Of a stretch of DNA of 64,000 nt, positions 32,601 through 43,500 are shown in pieces. Below the pieces are notes generated by a model. That model saw nothing but the letters and a program-made list of their open reading frames with translations, was not told the origin of the DNA and did no database searches. Source of the DNA: Haliotis asinina (lineage: Eukaryota > Mollusca > Gastropoda > Lepetellida > Haliotidae); assembly GCF_037392515.1 (NCBI RefSeq), contig NC_090282.1, positions 56,320,843-56,384,842 of the forward strand. Direction: 5' to 3'. Each line of letters begins with the position of its first letter. Within the stretch, counting starts at the first letter, position 1. The translations under genes were made by a program, and so were the position numbers.

Positions 32601-34992
32601 TGAGTCCTTTTCTTGTGTCTCCATTCGTGATATTGCTAAAAACGTGACAAAACAATACCCACTCGCTCATTTTTCATAACAGAATTTGTGACAGAATAAT
32701 ATACTTTCTGTGAAAAAATTCTAAAATGTAAAATACTACTTCGATTTGCTTTGTCATCCTTTGTTTTCATTAGTTGGCCAGCTCCACGTGCTATCATCAA
32801 AACTGTGAGGATAGCAAAAGATCCAGCCAGTTTGGCGTATAAATATGTTACAATGAAACTCATTGTCGCAAGTTGCTTAGTATATCTGTTAGCATGTGCA
32901 AAAATAGTATGAAGGACGCACTAAAATGCGTTCAGTGGAGCAGTCTGTTCTGACTTTACTTATAGGAACGTCAGCGTATTATGTTAAAACAATCCCTGGT
33001 CAGGAGAGTATGCACGCCGGCTGTTCCGTACAAAAATGACAAATCAGATGTATAAGTAAGTCTACTTTTAAAACATTTCTTCGAGTATATCAGTACACGA
33101 TCGTCAGCAGGGTGCAACGATAGATGTGTAGACTGTTTTAGCATTGGATGTTCTTTACACACTATCAGGTACGCTGGAAACTGACTCACCAGATCAAAGA
33201 ATACAGATATGGATATGATGGGAAAATGGACCTGGTCTTGAGGTAAAGCTTATTAATTAAAACGTTCATAATTTAGGTATCTACCTTTGTCAAATGCCAA
33301 TTGTTTGCCTATATAATTGAAAACAATTACTTTAACTTGGACAAATGTTGCAGAGATCCGGTCGATATTGTGAGGGAGTACACAAAAGTTGATGACTCTC
33401 CTGGTACTGATGCGTCAAAAGACAAAGGTAGAACAATTGGAAGGTATCAAAATGATAAACATATGAAGTGGGGTGAACTGGAGTTTGACTAGAATTTGAT
33501 ATTAATTCACCCATTTATAAGGGTTTGCATCCACATGTCCACGTGACAAAAGGCAAGAAAGCAAGTTTCCATCCTTCGTCATTTTGTATGGCATGAGCAC
33601 GAACCAAATCGTTGACGTACTCCTAACCCGATAGACGTATGTTATACTGGAGGCACAGTAGTAGCAATGGGGTACATAGTATTGGTCACAGAGACTACAT
33701 GACAAGAAGGTGATCGGATCTGGGACATACAGTCCAGCGGTTGGTGATATGAAGGAAAATCTGCACAGAGCTAGGTCTGTAAGATGATCAGATGAATGGT
33801 AGGATTTCCAATCACAAAGGACTTTGTAGGTTTTAGAATAAACTTTATGCCCAGCTCTTGATTGTACATATATGAACTCCAAAAATATTGACTTAACTAT
33901 TTGGCAGACCCTGTTTATGCAAGGATCGGCAATTTTTTGTTTGGTCCCAGAACTACCGAAGCACTGTCAAGGAGCAGCAAAAAACTATTAGTTTTTGGTA
34001 CTACGGTAGCAGCTGTCAGAGGATCCACGCGCAAGGGATACATGACACACACCATGTGAATCCATGAGCATGAGCTGTGATTACCAGCTACGTGACTTGT
34101 CTCCGCTCCTCAAAAGATTTTGTGATGCACTCGTCAAGGATATATGTTACTAATAACACCTCTGACGGCTTGTTCTTTGGTCAAATGTACACACTTCTGC
34201 AATATTCTCTAATCTTCCCTTGGCACCCATGAAAACACTATTTTGGAATCCGAGACGGAGCCTGGGTGTGATCGTATCGCTCGGATTTGATAAGTCTTTG
34301 TACGCAATAGTGTCTGTGATAATTTCAACAGATTCACAAATTTATAATTTGACGGATTACCTATTCATTGGTGATCATTAGCAAACTTTCAGCATCATAA
34401 GTATGTATACCTTCAAAAGTTTCAAACCACAAAAAGTTCATGGTAAATTATCCTCTCATCATGTATGCTGTTTGCAAAGAATTAAAGAAAAAATGTTGGA
34501 TGTGGTTAATATAGTTATATTGCAGAATATTTACAGAGTACGGTTTAATTACTAAACCCAGAAAACAATAATGGAGAAATACATGGCAGTTTATGTTTTG
34601 AACAGCTTACCCTACTCAAACTCAGTGGGTGTGGCTGTGGAAAGATGAAGCTGGACACTGGCTGCACTACAGTGACGAAGATGAGAAGAGACTGGAGCAG
34701 ATCTACAGTAAACGTCCAAATGGTTCCTGTCTTCTTAGAATCAACGGCATACAGTTAGTATTTATTTCATTCAAACATAACTAGTTTGTCTAGATTCCAA
34801 AACAAACTAAGACTACAATGATTTAGTATGCAGAAATGGTGTTGGAACCTATCATGGCTATTGTTGACTTAACTTCAAAGGATCTTTCTTTTCTTCTGCT
34901 TCAGGTACAGGGTGCTTTTCAAGGAGTGGAAACAACGGCGATTGGAGGACAATGTCAGAATGGATGTTCAAAGAAGAGCACTGGATCAATGA
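24252..34992 (+). CDS. vWA - MIB/HERC2 x2 - WWE protein, paralogue
   Basis: Eighteen exons join in one phase: 24252-24432, 24753-25151, 25280-25730, 25838-26025, 26162-26281, 26899-27021, 27329-27403, 27589-27707, 29627-29722, 29982-30071, 30377-30499, 31120-31342, 31432-31572, 31771-31862, 33169-33242, 33354-33427, 34606-34753, 34905-34992. They encode about 934 residues. Order: an unknown N-terminal domain, a short coiled coil, a disordered Ser/Thr region, vWA (LCLDASSSMG, IIIITDGKA), two MIB/HERC2 domains and a WWE domain with a stop after ALDQ. The start ATG at 24252 is the first in this frame after a stop at about 24213; an upstream exon cannot be ruled out. It is a tandem paralogue of the gene at 3-13392. 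No RING or HECT is present; ubiquitin or ADP-ribose signalling is inferred. Confidence 0.85.
24573..24676. repeat. CATA tetranucleotide microsatellite
   Basis: About 24 CATA units. Lies in the intron before exon 24753-25151. Confidence 0.97.
26162..30071 (+). CDS. vWA-domain exons of the second vWA/WWE gene
   Basis: Exons 26162-26281, 26899-27021, 27329-27403, 27589-27707, 29627-29722 and 29982-30071. Marks: LCLDASSSMG (metal site), VAVVAFGG, GGRSPLFHALQ, RIIIITDGKA, AWIPAGNANL and AGGIYVSGND. The last two fit the final strand and helix of a vWA fold. A LINE of about 1.5 kb splits the intron before 29627 without touching coding sequence. Confidence 0.82.
26597..26640. repeat. TG dinucleotide microsatellite
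   Basis: About 17 TG units, then a degenerate TATGT region. Intronic. Confidence 0.95.
27855..29430 (-). mobile_element. 5'-truncated LINE with restriction-like endonuclease end
   Basis: On the minus strand the fragment runs from a degenerate reverse transcriptase active site (LLCMDD, about 29370) through KYLG-like CTYLGMQVRDKLQ, NARNKVKTTNTLAVPVLSY, VDWTKQDIHSLDRLTRRIM and GGRGLINVEALHGRIL. A zinc-finger-like KCRLCNECTETG and an endonuclease-like tail follow (IEFCVPFDSNVIGKIQEKHD, KLPIVLGVFGLVPPNLLAQI, LHILRKVLGGFD). This is the layout of non-LTR elements of the R2/NeSL-like group; the exact clade is not certain. There are several frame breaks. The 3' end (about 27855-27890) is only approximate because no tail repeat or target duplication was identified. 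Confidence 0.75.
31120..33242 (+). CDS. Two MIB/HERC2 domains of the second vWA/WWE gene
   Basis: Exons 31120-31342 and 31432-31572 give GTRVVRGRDWKWDNQD, WIWVHWDNGTYNKYRYG and FDVKIVE. Exons 31771-31862 and 33169-33242 give GSDWHDDCGDQDGGPGGVG, VRWKLTHQIKEYRYG and KMDLVL. Both repeats keep the QD-x-GGxG and YRYG hallmarks, so the second is better preserved here than in the first gene. Confidence 0.85.
32371..32440 (+). repeat. SINE tail fragment
   Basis: GAGTTTAGTTTTACGTCGCA, then AACAATGTTCCAGGTATATG and GGCGGCGGTCTGTG. Truncated after about 70 bp. Intronic. Confidence 0.7.
32441..33168. other. Intron, no feature seen
   Basis: Remainder of the intron inside the second MIB/HERC2 domain. 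No repeat or coding signal that I can support. Confidence 0.4.
33428..34605. other. Intron before the WWE exon, unassigned
   Basis: Contains a 126-codon minus ORF at 33502-33882 and open plus fragments over the same stretch. Neither matches a family that I recognise. The evenly mixed composition could mean an old transposon, but nothing diagnostic is visible. Confidence 0.35.
34606..34992 (+). CDS. WWE domain of the second vWA/WWE gene
   Basis: Exon 34606-34753 begins after the acceptor TTGAACAG and encodes QWVWLWKDEAGHWLHYSDED, RLEQIY and GSCLLRING. Exon 34905-34992 gives YRVLFKEWKQRRLED and VQRRALDQ with the stop at 34990-34992. The Trp-Trp-Glu pattern is complete, and the closing basic segment fits the family. 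Confidence 0.85.
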
Positions 34993-35743
34993 CATGTCAA
35001 AAAGTACTCTCATATTTCACAATCATCCAAAAAAAGAACTGCATTGAATCCTGACTGAAAACAGTGCTTGCTTAAATATTACCTACATGAATGCTACCAA
35101 ACAAGGACAAGGACAAACGTTCAATGACTAATTTTGCCTCTTACACCAAAACAGAATCTCTTTCAACAGAAAACAGAGACAAATAATTGAATTTTCATTT
35201 CCTGATATCAATGTCCAATTTTACAGTGATTTATTCATGTAAATTGCAATCCGCCCGTCGAGGATTCCAAGCCTGTTCCCTTTTCTGTGGTTTTGCTAAA
35301 CAGTACATAGGAACAGTGGGAATCTCGTTAACCCATTCATACTTGTCACTAAATAGATGACGAGGCACTTGGATACCTTAAGAGAGCATTACAAAGGTAC
35401 ACATGAAATGTATTTCAACAAGGTCAAAAATCAATGCTGCTGTGTATTTCATCTTCCTATTTGTAAAAATATTTTCCAATGCTAATACTGTAACCCTTAC
35501 ATATCATGTAGCACGCTCAACTGGAGCTATATGAACTAAGAAAAAATGTTTATAGTATATGATGGAGTGTTATGAACAAATTTCTCTATGATTGAAAATT
35601 GACAATTGCAATTGCATCTGAAATATTTATATAAGTGTTGTAAGATGACCTCCTACAATTTATTACACTTGGAAGTAATGAAGTGTTCAGTAAAATATGA
35701 TGCGCATGATTTTTAGGCTGATGCCTAGACTACTTCATCTGCA
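34993..35743. other. Convergent 3' ends of two genes
   Basis: The 751 bp between the plus-strand vWA/WWE stop and the minus-strand zinc-finger stop must hold both 3' UTRs. A minus-strand AATAAA (TTTATT at about 35229-35234) would give the zinc-finger gene a 3' UTR of about 500 bp that approaches the other gene. No plus-strand AATAAA was found, so the vWA/WWE gene end is not set. Confidence 0.4.
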
Positions 35744-38700
35744 TCATGTAGGACTTTGCAAGGAAGAATCATGGGCCTTCTTCTGATGTTTGTGCAAGTC
35801 CTGGGCATGTTTGTACCTTTTGTTACACAAAGTGCAAGGCAGTCTGAAGTCAGTGTGGCCCCTGGTGTGTCGTTCAACGTGTGTCCGAGTCTTAAACCTC
35901 TTCCCACAAACTTGACACAAGAACGGTCGAGTGCCAACATGAATGTTTTGTACATGGTTCTTAAGAATGGACTTGTCAGCAAACTTCAGTCCACACTGAG
36001 AACAGGAATATGGCCGTTCGCCAGTGTGCTTCAACCTATGTCTGTTGAGGTTGGACTGGTTGGAGTAGATCTTTCCACAAGTCTCACACTGCATGGACTG
36101 TGTAACCTCACCACTTGCCCCTAGAACTCTCGACTTGCTACACCTCTTCAGTGCTTCATGTTTCAAAAGTGCTTTTGATGAAGAAAAATACCTTTCACAA
36201 ATGTGACAACAATAGTTCACTCCACTTGGATGTGAAACTTTGTGATGTGTATTTAGTGACTTATGACTAGCAAACACTTTGAAACAAAGTTGGCACTTAA
36301 GGAAATGTGTCAGATCACATTGGGCATGTCTCTTGTGTTTCAGGTAGCTTGTCCTCCTGCTGTAGGTCTTGTCACAGACAGAGCAGTGGTACCCTCCATC
36401 CTGGGTCTGTTCCAAGTGGGTCATCCTATGACTCTCAAGCATCTTTTTGCTTGAAAAGTGCTTGAGACAAGTGCTACAGCTGTAATACCTACATTCCTTC
36501 TTGGAAACTTTATGACGAAATATACTTGTTTTTGTTGAATATACCTTGTTGCAACTTTTACAAAAATATGGTTCAATTTTCTTCTTTACACCTTTCCCTT
36601 CTCCTTTGGAACAGCTTCTCTGTGTAGTGTGTCTTCCCAGGCCACATTTGCCGTGAAATTGCAGACCACATGACTCACATTTGAAAGTAGTCTCTGGTAA
36701 CTTATCCCGAGGTCTTTGCAGCTGAGTCTGGTGTCTGATGTTTACTCCACATTCACCAACATGGTGCAACAGCTGACAGTGACTAGAGAATGTCTGTGCA
36801 CATTCCCTACACTTGACTGTGTTGTTTGGGTTCATTACTTTTCTGTGATTCACATACAAAGATATGCTCTGATATAGCCTGCCACAAACAAGACACTGGT
36901 ACACACCATCTGCTACCTTTCGTGCTTGAACCGACCTAGTACAACCCTTCAGATGTCTGTGCAGATTCATCTCACAAGAAAAAACCTTGCCACAGGTATG
37001 ACATTTGAACACTTCTTCATGAGCCACTTCCATGTGTCTGTTCATTACTGTTACACTGGTAAAATCTTCACAACAGATTCTACACATATACCTTCTTTGA
37101 CATTGGTGTCTCAAGAATATCATCCTTGAAGAAAAACATAGCTGACACAGAAGACACAATATATTGTTCCCCTTTTCCTTACAATGTCCCTGATAATGTT
37201 GTTTTCGCAAACACTGAGACACAAACATCTCCTGACATAGCTCACATTTAAGCTTGTTTGCCCTCTCTTTATGCCTCAAATAAAGTCTCTGCAAAGGGAA
37301 GACAAGTTTGCAATCTGAACAAACATATTTTTTGTGGTCCTGTTTCCTCCTAAAGATATTTCTCCTTCTTTTAACTTGAAACCATTTATGTGCTTGAAAT
37401 ACCCTATTAACTGTTACAGTTTTCAAACTGGTATGTTTAACATCTTCACAGTCATCAGTTTCAGAGTATTCTTGAGGGTCTGCATCCCAAGTGTACTGCC
37501 GGGGATCTGACATCAAGGTATTTTTGTCAACAGTTGATATTTGACTCCTGATTTCTAACTCTGCTGGCTTTACTAAACTTGTCTTGGAAGATGCTGACAA
37601 ATAAGCTGCTGTATTGCAAAATGCTGTGGAAACTGATTCACAAAAGTCCATATTTGCCCTCTTTGAGGCATCCACTATTTCACTGACTTCATCCTGCTTA
37701 AATGTGGACGGATCATTTGGAACCTGATTTCTGGTACCAGATGCACATGATGAACCCAAACTCTGGGGAACTGTTTCCAGGCGATGTTTTCCTGCTTCAG
37801 CAGTGATGTCAGTATTTAAGTCTGAAGTGTTCTTTCTTCCTGATGGTTCATCCCTCACTGAAACAACATCTGCAATGACACAAATCTTGTCGGATGAAAT
37901 TGAAGCATCACCCCAATAAACAACTGACTTTGAGAAGCGTATTACCACATCATTAGAAAGTACTAGAACCGCAGACAATGATTCGTTTGGAAAGAATTTT
38001 GAAAACTGATGTGATGAACAGAATTGGTGTGGGTTAGCTCCTCTTGGTGGGTTTGAATCGTACACATTTTTTATCTCTCCAACTTTCACAAACACTGGCT
38101 TGTCCTCGGTCTGTAAGAAATCATAGGATATGTGTACACTTCAAGTTCAAATCAATAAACATGATAAGCTTGACAAAATATTGTTAAAGATAAACTGCTC
38201 ACATCTGAAATGAGGACTGAAATCATTGTATTCAAGTACATGACTTTGCTATTTGTCTATCTATTTGTCGCAATATGATTTTTAAACTAGTTGTGATATC
38301 TAATTTACAATAATAAAACATAAATGAGATTTATGGAAGTGGTTATGAGCTGGTACACAGATAGAAATGGATACATCAATCACACATGCCAGCAGTACAT
38401 ACGTTGCTGCTATGCATTCATTATTCCTTCAGCTACTTTACAACAAGCATTGATATTGCCTGGTGCTCTGAGATGAGCAAACTTCCGAGGTCTGTAAAGC
38501 TGTATGTGTACTTTGTATTTGAAAGGGTGAACGCTGTTTTATGCCACAGTATTCCAGTGATATATCTGTACAAACACCCGTGAATAACCTGGTTTAGGAC
38601 ATGCAATCCAAGTTTTATAATTATTGTATCATGAGAACAGTGCATGCTGTCAAGGATGTACAGTCTACCAGGTTGTTCATTGTTGCAAACAGATCCTCTG

Positions 38701-38978
38701 CTCATAACAAATAGCTCTACTTATTAGGTTGTGGAAATCATGGCACTGAAGACATATACCACTCCAAATCCAAAGTAGAGGATTCTTTTCATGTGTGATT
38801 TTGTTTGCTCAATAAAATAACATTCATTCACTAGTGAATATATATTTACATATGAAAATGTACATACTTCAGTATCCAGATGGCCAAATGATTCTCCATC
38901 AGTTTGGGCAAGCTGCGACGCTGCTACTTTACGGACAACATTAATCTTTAGCCATATCTCCTCAGTTAGGCTCTCCAT
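35744..38978 (-). CDS. C2H2 zinc-finger protein, about 17 fingers
   Basis: Two coding exons, 38868-38978 and 35744-38110, join in phase 0 and encode 825 residues. The start is the ATG at 38976-38978 (MESLTEEIWLKINVV); an in-frame ATG six codons upstream is possible. Residues 1-270 have no clear domain and are acidic and Ser/Thr-rich. From about residue 280 to the end lie some 17 C2H2 fingers, several degenerate. The last four are canonical (CETCGKIYSNQSNLNRHRLK with a TGERPY linker; CSQCGLKFADKSILKNHV; CQVCGKRFKTRTHVERH). It is probably a nuclear DNA-binding regulator. The degenerate middle and absence of KRAB, BTB or SET leave the family unassigned. Confidence 0.88.
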
Positions 38979-40560
38979 GACAATGAGGTGGAACACAGAT
39001 CATAGAAATCTCAACTGTGCCATGTCTAATCATGGAATCTTTTCCCAACTGTGCCCTGTTACAAAATGAAATTGAAAATAATCAACTGAAGGTTCAGTTA
39101 AGCTTAAATATAAATAGGAAATTAGTACTTACATGAACCACAAAATTTATCACTATTTCCTTGGGTGTTGGTACCCTATGACTTCATACCCAAGGTACCA
39201 AATCAAGACTTAGCAGGGCTACACGTTCATTCCTTCAAGGTGATTGTACCCAAATATGTTTTCTATTCTAACTCAAAGTCATCTTTGTGAAAAGTGTTTC
39301 ACTGATTTTATCTATAGCACTCATCACAATATGAGGGATTACAACTGGACTTATATTGAGTGTTAATAGTCATCCAATATATTTCAAATCATCTGTTCAT
39401 AAGTTCATAGTTATGACATACTGACTCGGTAACAGATGTGTTCATTAACTATTGGATGGTTCTACTCAATGGAGTCACCAGACTATTGGGTGCATTTGAA
39501 TAACTTGTTTCAAACTTCTTGGATCCTTGTGTCCACTTGAAGGAAAGATGTTTTCCTTATGAAAACGGAAAATATCAACAAAAGGGTATGAACTAAATCA
39601 TTTTCAGTTAAGACTGAATGATGATAAAATGCTCCATAAAAAATGGAACTACATGTTACTTCTTATGTCAATCTAATTACATGCGGAAAAGAAATGAATA
39701 GAATTTTTGTTCTTATAGCCACAGGTCACTCGCCTGCTTTCTTTACCATTTGTACTTATTAACGCATGCCTTGTCATGTTCCAACGCACACACTGACTTG
39801 GCTCATTTCAAGCGCAACTTTCCCAAATTTCCATCTCCATTTTAAGGATTCAACAGATACCATGCAGACGATACTGACAAATTATAAGTGTCAATTTTCA
39901 TCTTTATCTTTACGTTTTTCCCTGAGAAAACAAACACTGCCAAAATTGCAAACAACTATTCAAAATGTCAAGTTTGGTAAGTTCAACCCCGCGGTGACAT
40001 CTCCATATTCCCATCAGCTTATATCTGCATCCGTCAACATTCACAATGAAAGCGAGTTTTGTTCTTTTAAACTTTTTTTAAAACAAATTCCAATAATGAA
40101 ATTTCTTCAATATGTCAAAGTTTGAAACACAATAGTTTCATTACCAAGTGTATGTCAAATTATGTGAATAACTTAAAAACTTCAGAAATGGCGATAATTG
40201 GTCTTGTTAGTTGCAGGGAAGGCACAATCTACACGACCGCGCTTCCTGTTGACCGCGTTTTGGAAAAACACGATCGACAACAGTAAACAAGCAGAAAACA
40301 TCGGTGAATAGCTGATCTATCATCAAGATAAATTTTATTTCATTCTGTTAAGAAATAACGGAGCAAATCGTTAAAAACCGCTTAAAATGGCGATAACTGG
40401 TCGCTAGCCAGGACCTTTGAAAGTGTCCCAAATATGACGTCACAGCAGTATTCCAATAGGGGCAAAATGGTACACCATGGCATATACGTGTAGTGTTTGC
40501 CTGTTTGAACATATTCATATTTCATTATACAATATAACTAATTAAAATAACCCAGATATG
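38979..40560 (-). promoter_or_regulatory. Upstream region of the zinc-finger gene
   Basis: The stretch above the first coding exon holds no coding signal. Around 40170-40450 there are two near-identical segments about 200 bp apart (AAATGGCGATAATTGGTC and AAATGGCGATAACTGGTC), CG-containing sequence near 40235-40260 and a perfect CRE, TGACGTCA, at 40435-40442. This is the best promoter candidate for the minus-strand gene, but no start site or first noncoding exon was established. Confidence 0.3.
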
Positions 40561-43500
40561 GAGTTGATTATTGCTTTCCAGTGACATCTAAAAATTTTTG
40601 AGTACGTTATCACTGTGACAGCGGCTACCGAAAACCGGACAGTAGGACTAGTATGTGTACACAGAGCCTGCCAACGGCAAGGTATGAGAGAAATACGTTC
40701 AACACAGTCACCTTTTCTTAAAGAATGTCTGGCGTGATTGTTATCAGGGATTACGTCCACTCCTTGTAGATATTACTAACATGAAGTAATCGTCTGCAAA
40801 CCGTGTGCCTATTCATCAAGGGGACGCAACTCTTGGCTTTTCCCGTACAATCAACAGCTTTCCTGCATAGGGTCAAATGGATGATTGCTTTTACTCGATG
40901 AAAACGACGCTCTCACTGAAATTGGTTGTCATAAATGTTTTCGTTGAAACCTTTTAAACATGTTTCACTATTTTAAATGGTCATACACCGAAGATGTGCT
41001 TTGCAAGGATATTTTGTTTCCAAACGTGTTTCTAAATGATTAATGAGCTGAATTTGTTTTCGGATTGTCTTTCCAGTAGATCTATAAGTTTTGTTCAACA
41101 AGCATCTGAGTGGTGTGTGTGAGAACGTTGGTTTGACATGATAATGTATTTAGAAATAATTCCTATGATGGTGGCAGCCAACTCTCGTCCTTCCTAATTT
41201 AACATTGTGTTCCTAGTAGTAGCGATACTTAGAAATTACCGAAAAAGAATTATGTCATTTGGATGGGTGTTACTCACATGTCGTAGGTGCCTGATAATAA
41301 TTAACGAAATGGGAAAACACATTAGAGCGGTGTCGGGTATAACTGAGCAGCTAACACCACACCCGCCTAATTCCTACCGTGTCTCGTCACACACAACACG
41401 TCCTTCGACTTCAGGGTGTATCAGTGGAAATTTAAATGTCCTGGTGTGTACTGGTGTGTAAATGCTCTGGATAGTGTACTGGGAATGAGATACATTGGAT
41501 GCTTTACACTCACGACCAAAAAATCTGTTCAGTATTTGGGTTTTTTTCAATTGCCTTTCTGCAATGCATGAGCGACTTATCTGTTTACATCCGTTAATGT
41601 GGACATAACAACCATGATAAGACATCGTCATAATAATGAAAGTCTGTGCGATGTGATCTGGTCATGTTGACAGCTTTTGTATTGTAAGTTCTAGTTTGTA
41701 GATATTATAATACGCCCGTGCACTGATTTATTTTTGTTTTAATGTTGGACTTGTCCATATTTTATTTCGGTGGGTAACATAGTTGGAAGGAATTGTCCAG
41801 CTGAACATTTTAAATGTAGCAGTATACATGCATGTTATTCCCCCTGACGTCTTTAATTTGCATTCTAGAAGTTGGGTAGAATAAGGATGAAGACTGTCTT
41901 TTATGGATGAAAATTTCTGTATTCTGTAAGGACAATATACCGCCATGTAGAAAAACTTGATTATTAAATGGTGACAATGATGCAACAAAGTGGGATGTGT
42001 TTCTGTGTTGGCAGTGTTTAGCAGTGTATGGCAGTGTATTGCAAAAACAAGCTCTCCTACACGGCGATAAAGTCGGGCACATCCGATTTCCAAGCACAAA
42101 CACAGTTTTTCTCACGTTCACAACTTTCAACAACAAAACAAAAACAAGTACAATTGGACCAGCTGTGCGGATTACGTTTTTTTATTGTCATCATTCCCAA
42201 CATGAACAGTACCAAATTCTCGAACATAAACACCAACATTGTTCAAATTTGAGATCTGAACACGGTCAAAGGTAACTGAAGCCCGACTCGTAAGACCAGA
42301 GATAAAAAACCCCAACCTTTTTAAAGAAAAAAAACCCCTCTGGAACCGTGTTCCCTCAACGTATGCAACGCTACCTGTTCTGCTGGAGGGCTTACAGTAG
42401 TTGACAGGCATAGTACATTGTCACAAAATGTGGGAACAGTAAAACATCCACATCCGTGGCAGTCGTCCTCCTCCAGGAGAATCCTTGATCTATGGAACCT
42501 CTTCCTGGGAGTCATCCTCCCTCTGGGAGACTTCAGGACGATGCCATCCAAGCTCCTGATAGTAAAGACAAACATATTTCACATCATTGGTACTGTGTGT
42601 ATTAATGCAAAATATATGCCTCCACGAGAAAAAGCTCATACATGAAACAACAAACATTGGCTTCACACATCGTACTCATAGGGGAAATCTAATTAGGGTT
42701 GTTTGGAGCGTCACGAGCGAACGCTTTAACCATTCGGTCATTCGACGATCCCCATAGATTTAAATGCAAAACATATATCGGGTCGTGAAAAACAAAATGT
42801 AATCTAAATATTAAACTGAAATATTGAAATACTTTACCAGCAGGTGACCGCGCGGTCGACCAGTACACTGACCCTCAAAGTGACCATCCGGGACTTGCTT
42901 TGTCTCGAAACTACCTACTGAAGGACGGAATGGAAGGTTAACACTAAGTTATGCCGTCTATAGATAGCATCATGCAGGGCATGCACGAAGGGGTCCCTAT
43001 CTACACTACCACCTAAATCTACCAGTCAAGAGCATTCAGCATTGGGCCTACTGGGGATGCTGAAAAGATTGGGGCCACAGAATGTGCCAACCCTAAACTA
43101 GCTGGGTTGAGGTAACAACCATCCTGACTGTACAATAGGGCCCTAGCACCGAACCTGCTCCATGTACAGTCGGCAGGGGGCTACGCGGAGAGCGGATGTA
43201 CTATGGAGCCACCATATTTATCTATACAGACTGAGGTTCTCATACATGCGCTTATAAACAATAAAATGTAATGCAAATGTATCATGTCACTGCTCATTTG
43301 AAAAGAAGTATGAATGATACGTCATCAAGTGTTCGCTGTTACAAATACAGTCTCTCTACTCAGTTATACCACCAAGAAAGGAATCCAGTAATATGGAAAA
43401 CCAAATCAAGCAAGCAAAGCAAATTAACATACATGTGGGGAATATGTTAGACGACGGAGCTGATTCCTTGCAAACATCGAAAACCTGAAACATTTACCAT

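Noticed and set aside
35756-37129. Plus-strand ORFs across the zinc-finger gene
   Set aside because: Antisense shadows of the long minus-strand zinc-finger exon.
41728-42136. Overlapping minus ORFs of 108-123 codons
   Set aside because: No family motifs, no splice context and two frames equally open.
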